A DNA stretch of 64,000 nucleotides, taken from contig NZ_JARZHH010000039.1 in the NCBI RefSeq assembly GCF_029946515.1, positions 1 to 64,000 on the forward strand. The letters run 5' to 3'. Every line of letters starts with the position of its first letter. The first letter of the stretch is position 1. A program made the translations under genes and the position numbers. Shown here piece by piece: positions 36,531 to 45,997 of this stretch. This DNA comes from Polyangium sp. 6x1 (lineage in GTDB: Bacteria > Myxococcota_A > Polyangia > Polyangiales > Polyangiaceae). The notes under the pieces were generated by a model. It made no database searches and was not told the origin of the DNA. It was given only the letters and a program-made list of their open reading frames with translations.

Positions 36531-38297
36531 GTGGAAACGCTTGCGGATCGGATTGCACGTGACGGCCCGTTGAACGAGCTCGACGCCGTCGGCTGGACCA
36601 TCCGGCTCACGAAGAAGCTCGAGGCGCTGCATTCGCGCGGGCAGGCGCACGGCGGCGTCTCGCCCGCGGCCGTGAAGACGGCGGCCGTTCCGCGCACCTC
36701 GCTCGGGATGCTCGTCGCCGGCGCCGCTGCGCCGAGCCGGATCGACTTCCACTCGCCGGAGCGGATCCTCAAAGGAACCGCAGCGCTCGCCGACGATACG
36801 TGGGCCGCGGCCGCGACGCTCTACATGCTCCTCACGGGCACGAGCCCCTTCCACACGAGCGACGAGGACGGCATCCGGCAGAAGATCGTGTCGACGTCTC
36901 CCTCGCCGCTGTCGGTGTTCGACGTCGGCGACGACGACCTGCAACACATCCTCGACGCCGCGTTCGAACGCGACGCGACCCGCCGCGCCTCGGCGATCAC
37001 CGCGCTCCGGCAAGCGCTCGAGTCGTGGCACCCGGATCCCACGGTGAAAGATCTCCCGGCGCTCGCCGACGATCAGCCGGAAGAGGACGACGACGACGCA
37101 CGCACGGTCATGCGGCAGATGCCCGCGATGCAGGCGGTGGCGCGCGCGGCGCTGTCGAAGCGCGAACCCGGCCCGGCGCCGCCCACGCGCGCGTCGGCCC
37201 AGACGGTGCCCAACATGCCGGCGGTCACCACCGCGCTCGCAGCCGCGACGGTGCCCGGCGCGCCGCTGCCGAAGGCGCACGATCTGCTGGAGGACGACGA
37301 CGAGAACGCGAAGACGTCGCTCATGAAGGTGCCGATGGTGCCGATGCGAAGGCCGGCGCCGCCCGCGACGAACGTTGGTCCCGCCGCGCCCACCTCCGCG
37401 AGCGGTCCCGCGTCGGCCGGCGCGCGTCCGGTCGTTCCGCAGGTGGGACCCGCGTTCGGCATGATGGGCCGCGCGCCCGGAGGCCCCGCCGCGCGCGCAG
37501 CGACGCGCCCGGCCGCGGTCGGCGCGCGCCCCGATGCGCCCGCTGCGTCCTCCAAGACACCCCTCGCGCCGCCGGTGGGCGGCATCTCCCGCGAGGCGGT
37601 GATCGACGACGGCGACGACGAAGAAGCCACGGTGATGCGCGAGGCGCCGATCGAGCTGCTCATGCAGACGACGAACGACGCCGCCGGGGAGGCCGATCGC
37701 GCGACGCCGGTGAACCCCATCTCGGCCGAGGTCGCCGCGGCCGCCGCGGGTCCGGCCCTGCGCGACGAACCCACGCCGCCCGCGCGGTACGACATCGACG
37801 ACGAGGCGACGGTGATGCGCGAGACGCCCGCGCCGGCGCCCGCGCTCGATCCCGCGCCCGAAGTGCGCGCGCCCGAGCCGACGATGCTGCTGCCGGAGGA
37901 GAGCTCGTCGACGTCGCTGCCCACGAACCTCGCCGACATGGCCCCGCCGCAGCAGCAGCACCATTCACTCCCGGATCTGTTCGGGAGCGTCGCCGACGAG
38001 CGCCCGCCGCTCTCGCCGGAGCAAGCGATGCGCGCGGCCGCGATGCCCCAGCCGTCGCCGTTCGCCGTCGCGCGGGAGAGCGCGCCCTCGCCGCGCGTCA
38101 CGCCGCCCCCGCCGATGGCGATGCAGCGGGAGAGCGCGCCTTCGCCGCGCTTCACGCCGTCCCCGCCGATGGCGATGCAACCGGCGCAGCCCGCGCCGCC
38201 GCCGAGCGCCGCGAAGGGCTTGCTCCTCGGCATGCTGATCGCGCTCGTGCTGCTCGTCGTGGGCGCCGGCGTCTACTTCACGCTGCTGAAGAAGTGA
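36531..38297 (+). CDS. Membrane pseudokinase lacking the N-lobe, with repeated acidic TVMR motifs
   Basis: 588 residues starting at GTG 36531. Residues 1-165 match only the C-lobe of a Ser/Thr kinase. The first residues METLADRIARDGPL correspond to the hinge; the catalytic loop is HGGVSPAAV instead of HRDLKPxN and no DFG is seen, while the helix DDTWAAAATLYMLLTGTSPF is kept. It therefore cannot be an active kinase. A long Pro/Ala-rich region follows with four acidic motifs (ARTVMRQMP 190-198, AKTSLMKVP 260-268, EATVMREAP 365-373, EATVMRETP 425-433), a tandem 18-residue repeat and a C-terminal membrane helix (563-584). Likely a scaffold or phosphorylation substrate for partner kinases. Confidence 0.82.
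   Translation: METLADRIARDGPLNELDAVGWTIRLTKKLEALHSRGQAHGGVSPAAVKTAAVPRTSLGMLVAGAAAPSRIDFHSPERILKGTAALADDTWAAAATLYMLLTGTSPFHTSDEDGIRQKIVSTSPSPLSVFDVGDDDLQHILDAAFERDATRRASAITALRQALESWHPDPTVKDLPALADDQPEEDDDDARTVMRQMPAMQAVARAALSKREPGPAPPTRASAQTVPNMPAVTTALAAATVPGAPLPKAHDLLEDDDENAKTSLMKVPMVPMRRPAPPATNVGPAAPTSASGPASAGARPVVPQVGPAFGMMGRAPGGPAARAATRPAAVGARPDAPAASSKTPLAPPVGGISREAVIDDGDDEEATVMREAPIELLMQTTNDAAGEADRATPVNPISAEVAAAAAGPALRDEPTPPARYDIDDEATVMRETPAPAPALDPAPEVRAPEPTMLLPEESSSTSLPTNLADMAPPQQQHHSLPDLFGSVADERPPLSPEQAMRAAAMPQPSPFAVARESAPSPRVTPPPPMAMQRESAPSPRFTPSPPMAMQPAQPAPPPSAAKGLLLGMLIALVLLVVGAGVYFTLLKK
38073..38180 (+). repeat. Two tandem 54-bp coding repeats in the pseudokinase
   Basis: Two head-to-tail units encode RESAPSPRVTPPPPMAMQ and RESAPSPRFTPSPPMAMQ (residues 515-532 and 533-550), just before the C-terminal membrane helix. 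DNA identity is high, so this is a recent slippage or unequal-crossover duplication. Confidence 0.88.
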
Positions 38298-40007
38298 TCA
38301 CCGCCGGCCCGGAGCGCGGGGCCTTCCCCGGCGCTCCGGCTCGCGCGGCGAGCTCGGCCCGCGGCCGAAATCGCGCTCGTTTCTCCGTCGAGAATTGATG
38401 AGGAGCTGCAGCTCCGCGTCGAAGCCGCCCATGTCGAGGCGCTGCACGAACGCGCGTTCGAGCCCGAGCTCCCGCGCAGCGCGCGCGCTCTGCGCGGGCA
38501 GAGGCGAGATCCACGCGATGCGGCCGCCCGGCTCGAGGACCTCCGCGACGTGCGCGAGAAACCGATCGAAGAACTCGTGGAGGTCGATCCCACGCAAGAC
38601 GCGCCGTCCCATCGGCGGGTTCGTCAGGACGACCGTCGGCGGCGCGCCGCGCGGGACGAACGAGAGGGCGTCGCCCCGCGCGAGCACCGCATCCTCGATG
38701 CCGACGGCCGCGAGGTTCTGGCGGGCCGCTTCGAGCGCGGCGGCGGACATGTCCGTGCCGAGCAGGCGCGCGTAGGGCCCGGCGAGCACACGCTCGCAGA
38801 GCTCGGTGCCCGAACCGACGAACGGATCCCAGACGACGTCGTCGGCATGGACGCCCGCGACCCGCACGAGCGCGGCGGCGATCGTCGGGTGCGAGGCGGC
38901 GGGCACGTCGCGCTCGCGGTAGGTGAAGCGAGGATCCTCGACGCGCGGGCAGAGCTCGACCTCGATCGCCTGGCGATCCGGCAGCTCGTGCACGAGCGCC
39001 TCCCACGTGCTCTCGGTCGGGTCGTTGACGAGCTTCGGGTTCGCCGCGGCGATCGCCTCGGCCGCGCGCCAGATGCTCGCGCGACGCTTGCCGCCGCCGG
39101 CCCAGGCGATCCGGAAGCGGATGGGGCCGGACGTGAAGTGTTCGAGCAACCGGAGGGCCTCGGGCGACGTGAGCGCGCGCGAGAGGGCCTCGGCGACGTC
39201 GCCCGCGGGATCGAGCGGCACGGGCGGGAGCGGGAAGCCGAAGGAGAGCATGGTCCTCGCCTCGAAGAGGCGCTCGGGAGGGCCGACGAGCGTGACGAGG
39301 ACGCGATCTTCGCGGCCGTCCGGCGCGAGGCGGGGCGCGAGCCGCAGGTCGATCTCCTGGCGCAGGATCGGGGCGAGCCCCGCGCGGCAGTGGAGCGCGA
39401 CGGGCACGGGAGACGGCGCGGGCTTGTGGACCTCGAACGTCGACGGGACCTCGCGGCCCGCGGTCCTCTGCGCCATGAGCGAGGCCTTCGCCGCCCTGCG
39501 CGCGAGGAGCTCGTCGTCGCCCGTGTCGAGCTCCCGGAGCGCGCGGGCGGCTTCGTCGCCGCCGGTCTTGCCGAGCGCTGCGGCGAGCGCGCGCCGCGCG
39601 GAAGCGTCTTTCTCCGCGGCGAGCGCGGCCGCGAGCGCGGCGGACACCTCGGGGCCACGGAGCTTGCCGAGCGCGTTCGCCGCGAAGCGACGCGCCCGCG
39701 GATCTGCGTCGCCGAGCGCGCCGATCAGGAACGCCGACAGCTCGGGCTCGGCGTGCTCGGCTGCGACCTTCCCGACGAACGCGACGAGCCGCGCGCGAGG
39801 TTTCGTCTCGGCCGTGCGCGCGCGCTCCATCGCGGCACGCGCGGCCTCCATGCCGAGGCGCAGAAGCGATCGTTCCGCGTCGTCCGTGCGCTCTCCCTCC
39901 TCCGCGACGAGCTCGACCAGCGCGGCCGCGTCGCTCCGGCGCGGCGAGAAGCCGGGGTCACGGATCGCCTCTTCCAGACGGAAATCCGGGGTTCTGCGCG
40001 CCGTCAT
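38298..40007 (-). CDS. HEAT-repeat / THUMP-type RNA methyltransferase
   Basis: 569 residues. N-terminal HEAT-like repeats (about 90-190: ALGDADPRARRFAANALGKLR; ARRALAAALGKTGGDEAARAL), then a THUMP-like RNA-binding region (about 215-370), then a class I SAM methyltransferase: motif I DDVVWDPFVGSGTELCERVL, acidic motif LLGTDMS, and motif IV NPPMGRR. This is the layout of Trm14/RlmL-type N2-guanine methyltransferases, with Met replacing the usual Tyr/Phe of NPPY. ATG 40007 has AGGA five bases upstream; the longer open frame above it is antisense to the next gene. The basic C-terminal tail is rich in Arg. Confidence 0.88.
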   Translation of the reverse strand: MTARRTPDFRLEEAIRDPGFSPRRSDAAALVELVAEEGERTDDAERSLLRLGMEAARAAMERARTAETKPRARLVAFVGKVAAEHAEPELSAFLIGALGDADPRARRFAANALGKLRGPEVSAALAAALAAEKDASARRALAAALGKTGGDEAARALRELDTGDDELLARRAAKASLMAQRTAGREVPSTFEVHKPAPSPVPVALHCRAGLAPILRQEIDLRLAPRLAPDGREDRVLVTLVGPPERLFEARTMLSFGFPLPPVPLDPAGDVAEALSRALTSPEALRLLEHFTSGPIRFRIAWAGGGKRRASIWRAAEAIAAANPKLVNDPTESTWEALVHELPDRQAIEVELCPRVEDPRFTYRERDVPAASHPTIAAALVRVAGVHADDVVWDPFVGSGTELCERVLAGPYARLLGTDMSAAALEAARQNLAAVGIEDAVLARGDALSFVPRGAPPTVVLTNPPMGRRVLRGIDLHEFFDRFLAHVAEVLEPGGRIAWISPLPAQSARAARELGLERAFVQRLDMGGFDAELQLLINSRRRNERDFGRGPSSPREPERRGRPRAPGRR

Positions 40008-40161
40008 GTCCTGGCCTCGCTCGCCCTGTGTGCGCTCGCTGCCGCCTCGACTCGCCGTTCGTCCACGGCGCGAGGATACGGCGCGCGTGCCCTTTCGCCA
40101 CTGCTTCGGGCGCGGGACGCCTTTCGCGACTCCGGTTCCGCCGCTACACTCGGCGTATCCG

Positions 40162-41073
40162 GTGCTCGACGTATCCACGGTCATCCCTCGCACCGCGCCT
40201 CCGCCCGAGGTGCTGCGGGCCGCGCTCGACGCGCTCGAGCGCGGCGAACGTGTCGTCGTCGCCACCGTGATCGCCCGGCAGGGCTCCGCGCCTTGCACGC
40301 CCGGCCAGAAGCTCGCGCTCTTCCAGGCCGGCGCGGCGATCGGGACCGTCGGGGGCGGCGCCGTCGAGCGCTCGGTCCTCGCGGCGATGGCCGCGACGCT
40401 CACCGCGGCCGCGCCTGCCCCGCGCGTCGACACCTTCCGCCTCGGGCCCTCGCTCGGCATGTGCTGCGGCGGCTCCGCCGAAATCCTCATCGAGCCCCTC
40501 TCCCCCGACCTCTCGGTGCTCGTCGTCGGCGCCGGGCACGTTGGTGTCTACCTCGCGCCGCTGCTCGCCTCGCTCGGGTTCGGCGTGACGCTTTGCGATG
40601 CGCGCGCGGTCGCGGCCGATCCCGCGCGTTTGCCGAGGCCATCCGGCGACCCCGAGGGCGCGGCCGCGCCTCGCTTGCGCCTCCTCCAGGCCGATCACGA
40701 CGACCCCGAGGTCCGCGCCTCGCTCCCCGCGGATCTCGGCCGCTCTGCCGCGCTCGTCATGACGCACGATCATCAGCTCGATCAGGCTGCGATCGAGTGG
40801 GCCCTCGGCGTTGGCTTTGCGTTCGTCGGCGGCGTCGGCAGCCGCGCGAAGGCGGCCCGGACCCGCGCGCGGCTCGAGGCGAAGGGCGTCGCGGCGGCCG
40901 ACATCGCGCGCGTCCGCATGCCGCTCGGCGTAGACGTGGGCGCGCGCCTCCCCGCGGAGATCGGCGTCGCGATCGCGGCCGAGCTCGTGTCGTGGCGCGC
41001 AAACGTCTCCGGCGCGCGCCGCGGCGCGCGGGGCCATGCGCACGAGGACGTCGAAAAGGAACAGGACGCATGA
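40162..41073 (+). CDS. XdhC/CoxI family molybdoenzyme maturation protein
   Basis: 303 residues from GTG 40162. It carries the XdhC_CoxI motifs: GERVVVATVIARQGSAPCTPGQKL, GTVGGGAVE, LGMCCGGSAEILIEP with the CCGG, a Rossmann-like LSVLVVGAGHVGVYL and MTHDHQLDQAAIEWAL. Such proteins bind the molybdenum cofactor and help its sulfuration and insertion into xanthine dehydrogenase-type enzymes. It overlaps the MobA-like gene as ATGA and heads the molybdoenzyme cluster. A TACACT box lies 12 bp before the start, so a very short leader is possible. Confidence 0.92.
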   Translation: MLDVSTVIPRTAPPPEVLRAALDALERGERVVVATVIARQGSAPCTPGQKLALFQAGAAIGTVGGGAVERSVLAAMAATLTAAAPAPRVDTFRLGPSLGMCCGGSAEILIEPLSPDLSVLVVGAGHVGVYLAPLLASLGFGVTLCDARAVAADPARLPRPSGDPEGAAAPRLRLLQADHDDPEVRASLPADLGRSAALVMTHDHQLDQAAIEWALGVGFAFVGGVGSRAKAARTRARLEAKGVAAADIARVRMPLGVDVGARLPAEIGVAIAAELVSWRANVSGARRGARGHAHEDVEKEQDA

Positions 41074-41696
41074 CGAACACCGTGACGATCGTGCTCGCGG
41101 CCGGGAAAGGCATGCGCCTCGGCGGGCCCAAGGCGCTGCTCCTCTGGCCCGGATCGCCCGGGCAGAAGCGGCCGCTCGCGATCGCGCATGCCGAGGCCCG
41201 CCTCGCGGCCGAGTCCTCGCGCGTCGTCGTCGTCGCGCGCAAGCCCATCGTGCAGGCGCTCATCCCGTTCGTCCGCCCGGGCCTCGACCTCCTCGTCTCC
41301 GACGCGGACGACGAGCTCGGCCCCGCGGGCTCAATCGCCACGGCCGTGCAGCGCGTCGCCGCGAACGATCGCGTGCTCGTCTGCCCCGTCGACACGTTGC
41401 CCGCGCGCGCGTCGACGACGGCGGCCTTGCTCGGGGCCCTCGGCGCGGACGGCGCGCCTCCGCTCGCGACGCGCCCGCGGTACGGCGGCCGCGCGGGGCA
41501 CCCCGTGGCGCTGCAAGGCCGCGCGCTCGATCGGTATCGCCAGCCGAACCCGCCTCCGCTGCGAGATCACCTCCACGTGCTCGGCGGCGACCTTCGCGAC
41601 GTCGACGTCGACGATGCCGACGTGCTCGTGGACATCAACACGCCCGCCGAGGCGATGCGGTACCTGCGCGCGCCGCCCACGTTCCTCGGCGACTAG
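41070..41696 (+). CDS. MobA-like nucleotidyltransferase (molybdenum cofactor)
   Basis: 208 residues of the MobA/MocA glycosyltransferase-A-like fold. N-terminal LAAGKGMRLGGPKAL is the nucleotide-binding loop, DDELGPAGSIATAV and VCPVDTLP (metal-binding Asp) follow, and VLVDINTPAEA closes the domain. Family members add CMP or GMP to molybdopterin. It is coupled to the XdhC-like gene by a 4-bp overlap, so it most likely makes the cytosine dinucleotide cofactor for the enzyme coded downstream. Confidence 0.9.
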   Translation: MTNTVTIVLAAGKGMRLGGPKALLLWPGSPGQKRPLAIAHAEARLAAESSRVVVVARKPIVQALIPFVRPGLDLLVSDADDELGPAGSIATAVQRVAANDRVLVCPVDTLPARASTTAALLGALGADGAPPLATRPRYGGRAGHPVALQGRALDRYRQPNPPPLRDHLHVLGGDLRDVDVDDADVLVDINTPAEAMRYLRAPPTFLGD

Positions 41697-41713
41697 ACCG
41701 GAAAGGAGCCCTC

Positions 41714-42763
41714 GTGGACGAGACACGGCTTGCGACTGGATCCCGGCGCGCGTGGGCGCGCGGCACCTTGCTCGGGCTCGCGGTGGGCGACGCGCTCGGC
41801 ACCACGCTCGAGTTCCAGGCGCGCGAGGCGCCGCCGTTCCCCGAGCTCGCGAAAGGCCCGCACACCGACGTCACGGGCGGCGGACCGTTCGGCGTCGCCC
41901 CCGGGCAAGTCACCGACGACACGCAGATGGCCACGTGCCTCGCGCTCAGCTTGAAGGAGCACGGCCGGTTTCACGCGGCCGACGTGGCGGCGCGTTACGT
42001 CGCGTGGGTCGAGCACGCCTTCGACATCGGCAACCTCACGCACGCCTCGCTCTCCATGATCGCGCGCGGCGTCTCCCTCGGCGAAGCCTCGCGTCGCGCC
42101 TGGATCCACTCCGAGCGCAGGACCGCGGGCAACGGCTCGCTCATGCGGATCGCGCCGATCGGCGTCGCGCTCGCGAACGCCCCGGAAGCGCGCCGCATGG
42201 CCGCGCTCGCCGACAGCGCGATCACCCACTACGACCCGCGTTGCCGCATCACGTGCGCCGCGCTCTGCGCCGCGATCGCCGCGGCCGGCGCGGGACAAAC
42301 CTCGGCGACGGACATGTTCGAGACGATACGCGCCGAGGTCGAAGCGGCTGCCGCCACGCTCATCGACATCGTCCCGAGCGACGGTCGTGACGTCGAGGCT
42401 GCGCGCGACGCGCTGCGCTGGGATCTCGAGGTCGCCGTTCGGGACGATCCCGAGCTCTACGGCCCGGAGATTCACCTCCATCGCCAGCAAGGGTTCGTCC
42501 GCGTGGCGTTCCGCCTCGCGCTCTGGGAGCTCCTGCATGCTCCGTCGTACGAGGCCGCGCTGATCGACGCCGTCAACCGTGGTGGCGACGCTGACACGAA
42601 CGGCGCCATCACGGGCGCGCTCCTCGGCGCTCGCTTCGGCGAAGACGCGATCCCGGCCGCGTGGCGCGCGCGTGTCCTCGGCGCGCTCGAGGACGCCCCT
42701 CCGAGCGCGCTGCGGGATCTCTACCATCCGCGCCGTCTGGTCGAGCTCGCCGATACCGTCTGA
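41714..42763 (+). CDS. ADP-ribosylglycohydrolase (DraG family)
   Basis: 349 residues. The start is GTG 41714 with AAAGGAG 5 bases upstream. DraG-family metal-binding motifs are visible: GLAVGDALGTTLEF (21-34), the DDTQMA acidic motif after GQVT, the middle RTAGNGSLMRIAPIGVAL, and the C-terminal GGDADTNGAITGALLGARFG. These supply ligands for the two divalent metals used to remove ADP-ribose from proteins or small molecules. It lies 17 bp after the MobA-like gene and before the molybdoenzyme large subunit, an unusual place. Whether it regulates that enzyme or is a passenger is unclear. Confidence 0.92.
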   Translation: MDETRLATGSRRAWARGTLLGLAVGDALGTTLEFQAREAPPFPELAKGPHTDVTGGGPFGVAPGQVTDDTQMATCLALSLKEHGRFHAADVAARYVAWVEHAFDIGNLTHASLSMIARGVSLGEASRRAWIHSERRTAGNGSLMRIAPIGVALANAPEARRMAALADSAITHYDPRCRITCAALCAAIAAAGAGQTSATDMFETIRAEVEAAAATLIDIVPSDGRDVEAARDALRWDLEVAVRDDPELYGPEIHLHRQQGFVRVAFRLALWELLHAPSYEAALIDAVNRGGDADTNGAITGALLGARFGEDAIPAAWRARVLGALEDAPPSALRDLYHPRRLVELADTV

Positions 42764-42807
42764 GAGCGTTCTCCATCGCCGCGATCCGCGGTATCGTGTC
42801 GCCTGCG

Positions 42808-45084
42808 ATGACGACCGCCGCGCAAAACGCTTCGTCTGCCCGCCCTCCCTTCATCGGGACCAACGTGCCGCGCACCGATGGTGCGTCCAAGGTGACGGGG
42901 CGCGCCGCGTACGTCGACGACCTCCCTCGCGAGCCTGGTGAGCTCTTCGGCGCCACCGTCCGCAGCCCCGTCCCGCGCGCCCGCCTCCGCGGCATCACGC
43001 TCGATCCCGCGTTCGACTGGAGCGACGTCACCGTCGTACGCGCCTCGGATCTCGCGGTGAACGAGGTCCAGTGCATCTCGGCCGAGCAGCCCATCCTCGC
43101 GGCCGATCAGATCCGCCACGCCTACGAGCCCGTCGCCCTCCTCGCGTGCGCGGACAAACGCAAGCTCGCGCAGGCCGTGCGCGCCGTGAAGCTCGACCTC
43201 GAGCCGCTCACGCCCGTCCTCGACCCCGAGCAATCTCTCGCGAAGGTCGACGTCATCTGGGGCGACGACAACGTCCACAAGCGCTTCTCCATCACGAAGG
43301 GCCGCGCCGATCTCCCCGATCCGGCCGCGAGCGCCGCCGCGATCGACGCCGCGATCGCGAACTGCGAGGTCGTCGTCCGCGGCCGCTACACGACGCACCA
43401 CCAGGAGCAGCTCTACATCGAGCCGCAGGGCGTGATCGCCCGCTGGGACGACAAGGGCGTCCACGTCACCGGCTCCCTCCAGTGCCCTTATTACGTGCAC
43501 AAAGCGCTCCTCCACGGCTTCGAGCTCGCCGCCGATCGCGTGCACGTCACGCAGGCCGTCACGGGCGGCGGGTTCGGCGGCAAGGAGGAGTATCCCTCGG
43601 TGATCGCCCTCCACGCGGCCCTCCTCGCGCAGAAGAGCGGCAAGCCCGTGCGCATGATCTACGACCGCAAGGAGGACATCGAGGCGACCACCAAGCGCCA
43701 CCCGGCCATCTGCGAGATCGTCTCCGGCTGCGATCGCGACGGCACCCTCCGCGCGCTCTCCATCCGCATCCTCATGGACGGCGGCGCCTACATGACGCTC
43801 ACGCCCGTCGTCCTCTCGCGCGGCGCCCTCCACGCCGCCGGCGTCTACCGCTGGGACGACGTGCGCATCGACGCCATCGCCGTCGCCACGAACACCCCGC
43901 CGAACGGCGCCTTCCGCGGCTTCGGCGCGCCCCAGACCATCTGGGCGATCGAGCGGCACCTCGACCGCGTCGCGCAGGAGCTCGGCCGCGACCCGATGGA
44001 CCTCAAGGCGCAGAACATGCTGCGCGAGGGCGACACCACGGCCACGGGCCAGATCCTCCGCGGCTCCGTCGGCGTCGCCGAGTGCCTGGAGAAAGCCCTC
44101 GCCGCGAGCGAGTACCACGAGAAACGGAAGAACCCCCCGGCCGTCCGCGGCCGCGTCGCGCGGGGCATCGGCGCGAGCGTCTTCATGCACGGCGCCGGCT
44201 TCACCGGCTCGGGCGAGAAGCACCTCAAGGGCCGCGTCGCCGTGGATCTCCTGCCCGGCGGGCGCCTGCGCATCCGCACCGCCTCGACCGACATCGGCCA
44301 GGGCACCGAGACCGTCTTCCGCCAGATCGCGGCCGACGCGACGGGCCTTCACCTCGCGGACATCGACTTCGCCGTTCCTTCGACCTCGTACGTTCCCGAC
44401 TCTGGCCCCACGGTCGCATCGCGCACCGTCATGGTCGTCGGCGGCATCGTCGAGCGCGCCGCGCGGGAGGTGGCCGCGCGCGTCCGCGCCGAGCAGGAGG
44501 CGGGCGGGGGCGACTTCGTCACGGCCGCCGATCGTTTGCTCACCAAGGAACGCGAGGTCACGGCGCTCGTGCAGTACGAGCACCCCGGCTGGGTCGCCTG
44601 GGACGACGGCACGTACAAGGGCGACGCGTATCCCGTGTACGGCTACGCGTGCGACGTGGCCGAGGTCGAGGTCGATCTCGACACGCTGGAGGTCACGGTC
44701 ACGGGCTTCTGGTCCGCGACGGACGTCGGCAAGGCGATCCACCCCGTCATGTGCAAGGGCCAGATCGAGGGCGGCAGCCTCCAGGCGATCGGCTGGGCGC
44801 TCTGGGAGGACGTCGTCTGGAAGAACGGCCTCATCCAGAACCCGCGCATGACGAACTACATCATCCCGACCGCGCTCGACGCGCCGCCCATGCACGTCGA
44901 CCTCGTCGAAGCTCCGTACGCGTACGGCCCCGGCGGCGGCGCCAAGGGCGTCGGCGAGCTGCCCATGGACGGCGGCGCGCCCGCAATCGCCGCGGCCGTC
45001 GAGCACGCGACGGGAATTTTCGCGCGCGATCTCCCGCTCTTGCCGGAGAAGCTGCTCGAGCTCCAGACCACGCGCAAAGGCTGA
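42808..45084 (+). CDS. Xanthine dehydrogenase-family molybdopterin-binding large subunit
   Basis: 758 residues of the aldehyde oxidase/xanthine dehydrogenase large subunit. Conserved parts: the entry domain [58 protein letters not shown], the [10 protein letters not shown] loop, [21 protein letters not shown] and catalytic Glu in [19 protein letters not shown]. Start ATG 42808 fits the domain border. It should pair with the 2Fe-2S and FAD subunits coded downstream. Substrate (purine, aldehyde, nicotinate or other) cannot be told from these motifs. Confidence 0.94.
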   Translation: MTTAAQNASSARPPFIGTNVPRTDGASKVTGRAAYVDDLPREPGELFGATVRSPVPRARLRGITLDPAFDWSDVTVVRASDLAVNEVQCISAEQPILAADQIRHAYEPVALLACADKRKLAQAVRAVKLDLEPLTPVLDPEQSLAKVDVIWGDDNVHKRFSITKGRADLPDPAASAAAIDAAIANCEVVVRGRYTTHHQEQLYIEPQGVIARWDDKGVHVTGSLQCPYYVHKALLHGFELAADRVHVTQAVTGGGFGGKEEYPSVIALHAALLAQKSGKPVRMIYDRKEDIEATTKRHPAICEIVSGCDRDGTLRALSIRILMDGGAYMTLTPVVLSRGALHAAGVYRWDDVRIDAIAVATNTPPNGAFRGFGAPQTIWAIERHLDRVAQELGRDPMDLKAQNMLREGDTTATGQILRGSVGVAECLEKALAASEYHEKRKNPPAVRGRVARGIGASVFMHGAGFTGSGEKHLKGRVAVDLLPGGRLRIRTASTDIGQGTETVFRQIAADATGLHLADIDFAVPSTSYVPDSGPTVASRTVMVVGGIVERAAREVAARVRAEQEAGGGDFVTAADRLLTKEREVTALVQYEHPGWVAWDDGTYKGDAYPVYGYACDVAEVEVDLDTLEVTVTGFWSATDVGKAIHPVMCKGQIEGGSLQAIGWALWEDVVWKNGLIQNPRMTNYIIPTALDAPPMHVDLVEAPYAYGPGGGAKGVGELPMDGGAPAIAAAVEHATGIFARDLPLLPEKLLELQTTRKG

Positions 45085-45121
45085 AACGCGAAGGCCGCGC
45101 AGCGAAGGAAACCCGAAGACC

Positions 45122-45514
45122 ATGCGAATCCTCCACACCATGCTCCGCGTCGGCGACCTCGACCGATCGCTCGCGTTTTACACGGACGTCCTCGGCATGA
45201 AGCTCATCCGCCGACGCGACTATCCCGAGGGCCGGTTCACGCTCGCGTTCATCGGCTACGGCGACGAGTCGGAGACGGCCGTCCTCGAGCTCACGCACAA
45301 CTGGGACACGAAGAGCTACGAGATCGGCACGGGCTACGGCCACATCGCGATCGCCGTCGAGGACGCGTACAAGGCCTGCGAAGAGGCCAAGAAGCGCGGC
45401 GGCAAGGTCACGCGCGAGGCGGGGCCGATGAAGCACGGCACCACCGTGATCGCGTTCGTCGAGGATCCGGACGGCTACAAGATCGAGTTCATCCAGCGCA
45501 AGGTGGAGGAGTAA
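45122..45514 (+). CDS. gloA: Glyoxalase I (lactoylglutathione lyase)
   Basis: 130 residues, nearly collinear with bacterial GloA. All four metal ligands are in the expected places: His5, Glu56, His74 and Glu122. The short form without the extra loops points to the Ni/Co-type class. It converts the methylglyoxal-glutathione hemithioacetal to S-lactoylglutathione in the cytoplasm. It lies between two subunits of the molybdoenzyme and its stop is 3 bp before the next start, so it is co-translated with them. Confidence 0.94.
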   Translation: MRILHTMLRVGDLDRSLAFYTDVLGMKLIRRRDYPEGRFTLAFIGYGDESETAVLELTHNWDTKSYEIGTGYGHIAIAVEDAYKACEEAKKRGGKVTREAGPMKHGTTVIAFVEDPDGYKIEFIQRKVEE

Positions 45515-45517
45515 CCC

Positions 45518-45997
45518 TTGAAGATCACGCTCACCCTCAACGGCCTTTCGCGCGAGGTCGACCTGCCGCCGCTCGTGCGGCTGCTCGACGCCCTCCGCGG
45601 TCCGCTCGGCCTCCCGGGGACCAAGGAGGGCTGCGGCGAGGGCGAGTGTGGCTCGTGCACGGTGCTGCTCGACGGCGCGCCCGTGAACGCCTGCCTCGTC
45701 TCGATCGGCCAGTGCGAAGGCCGCGCCGTCACCACCGTCGAGGGCCTCTCGGACGCCACGCACCTCGGCCCGCTCGCGCGTTGCTTCGTCGATCACGGCG
45801 GCGCGCAGTGCGGCATCTGCACCCCCGGCATGCTCATCTCGGCCGAGGCGCTCCTCGCGCGAAGGCCCGAGCCGAGCGACGAGGAGATCCGCGAGGCCAT
45901 CGCGGGCAACCTCTGCCGCTGTACGGGCTACCAGCGCATCGTCGACAGCATCCGCGAGGCGTCCCGCGAGCGTCGGCAAGCGGGAGGGGCCTCGTGA
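45518..45997 (+). CDS. 2Fe-2S small subunit of the molybdoenzyme
   Basis: 159 residues with two 2Fe-2S clusters: the plant-type set Cys39, Cys44, Cys47, Cys59 ([11 protein letters not shown]) and the alpha-helical set Cys98, Cys101, Cys133, Cys135 (CGICTPG ... NLCRCTGYQ). It transfers electrons from molybdopterin to FAD. The start is TTG 45518, fixed by GGAGGAG six bases upstream inside the end of gloA. The stop overlaps the FAD-subunit start as GTGA. Confidence 0.94.
   Translation: MKITLTLNGLSREVDLPPLVRLLDALRGPLGLPGTKEGCGEGECGSCTVLLDGAPVNACLVSIGQCEGRAVTTVEGLSDATHLGPLARCFVDHGGAQCGICTPGMLISAEALLARRPEPSDEEIREAIAGNLCRCTGYQRIVDSIREASRERRQAGGAS

Noticed and set aside
35403-37964. Minus-strand open frame of 853 codons across the pseudokinase
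   Set aside because: Only its last 265 codons are real (lipoprotein from GTG 36200); the rest is antisense to the pseudokinase and has the Arg/His-rich look of a shadow frame.
38550-41069. Long plus-strand extension of the MobA-like frame upstream of 41070
   Set aside because: Opposite the methyltransferase and overlapping the XdhC-like gene; the domain starts exactly at the ATG that overlaps the XdhC stop.
42721-45141. Minus-strand open frame of 806 codons opposite the molybdoenzyme large subunit
   Set aside because: No motif, strongly Arg/Asp/Glu-biased; a shadow of the sense gene.
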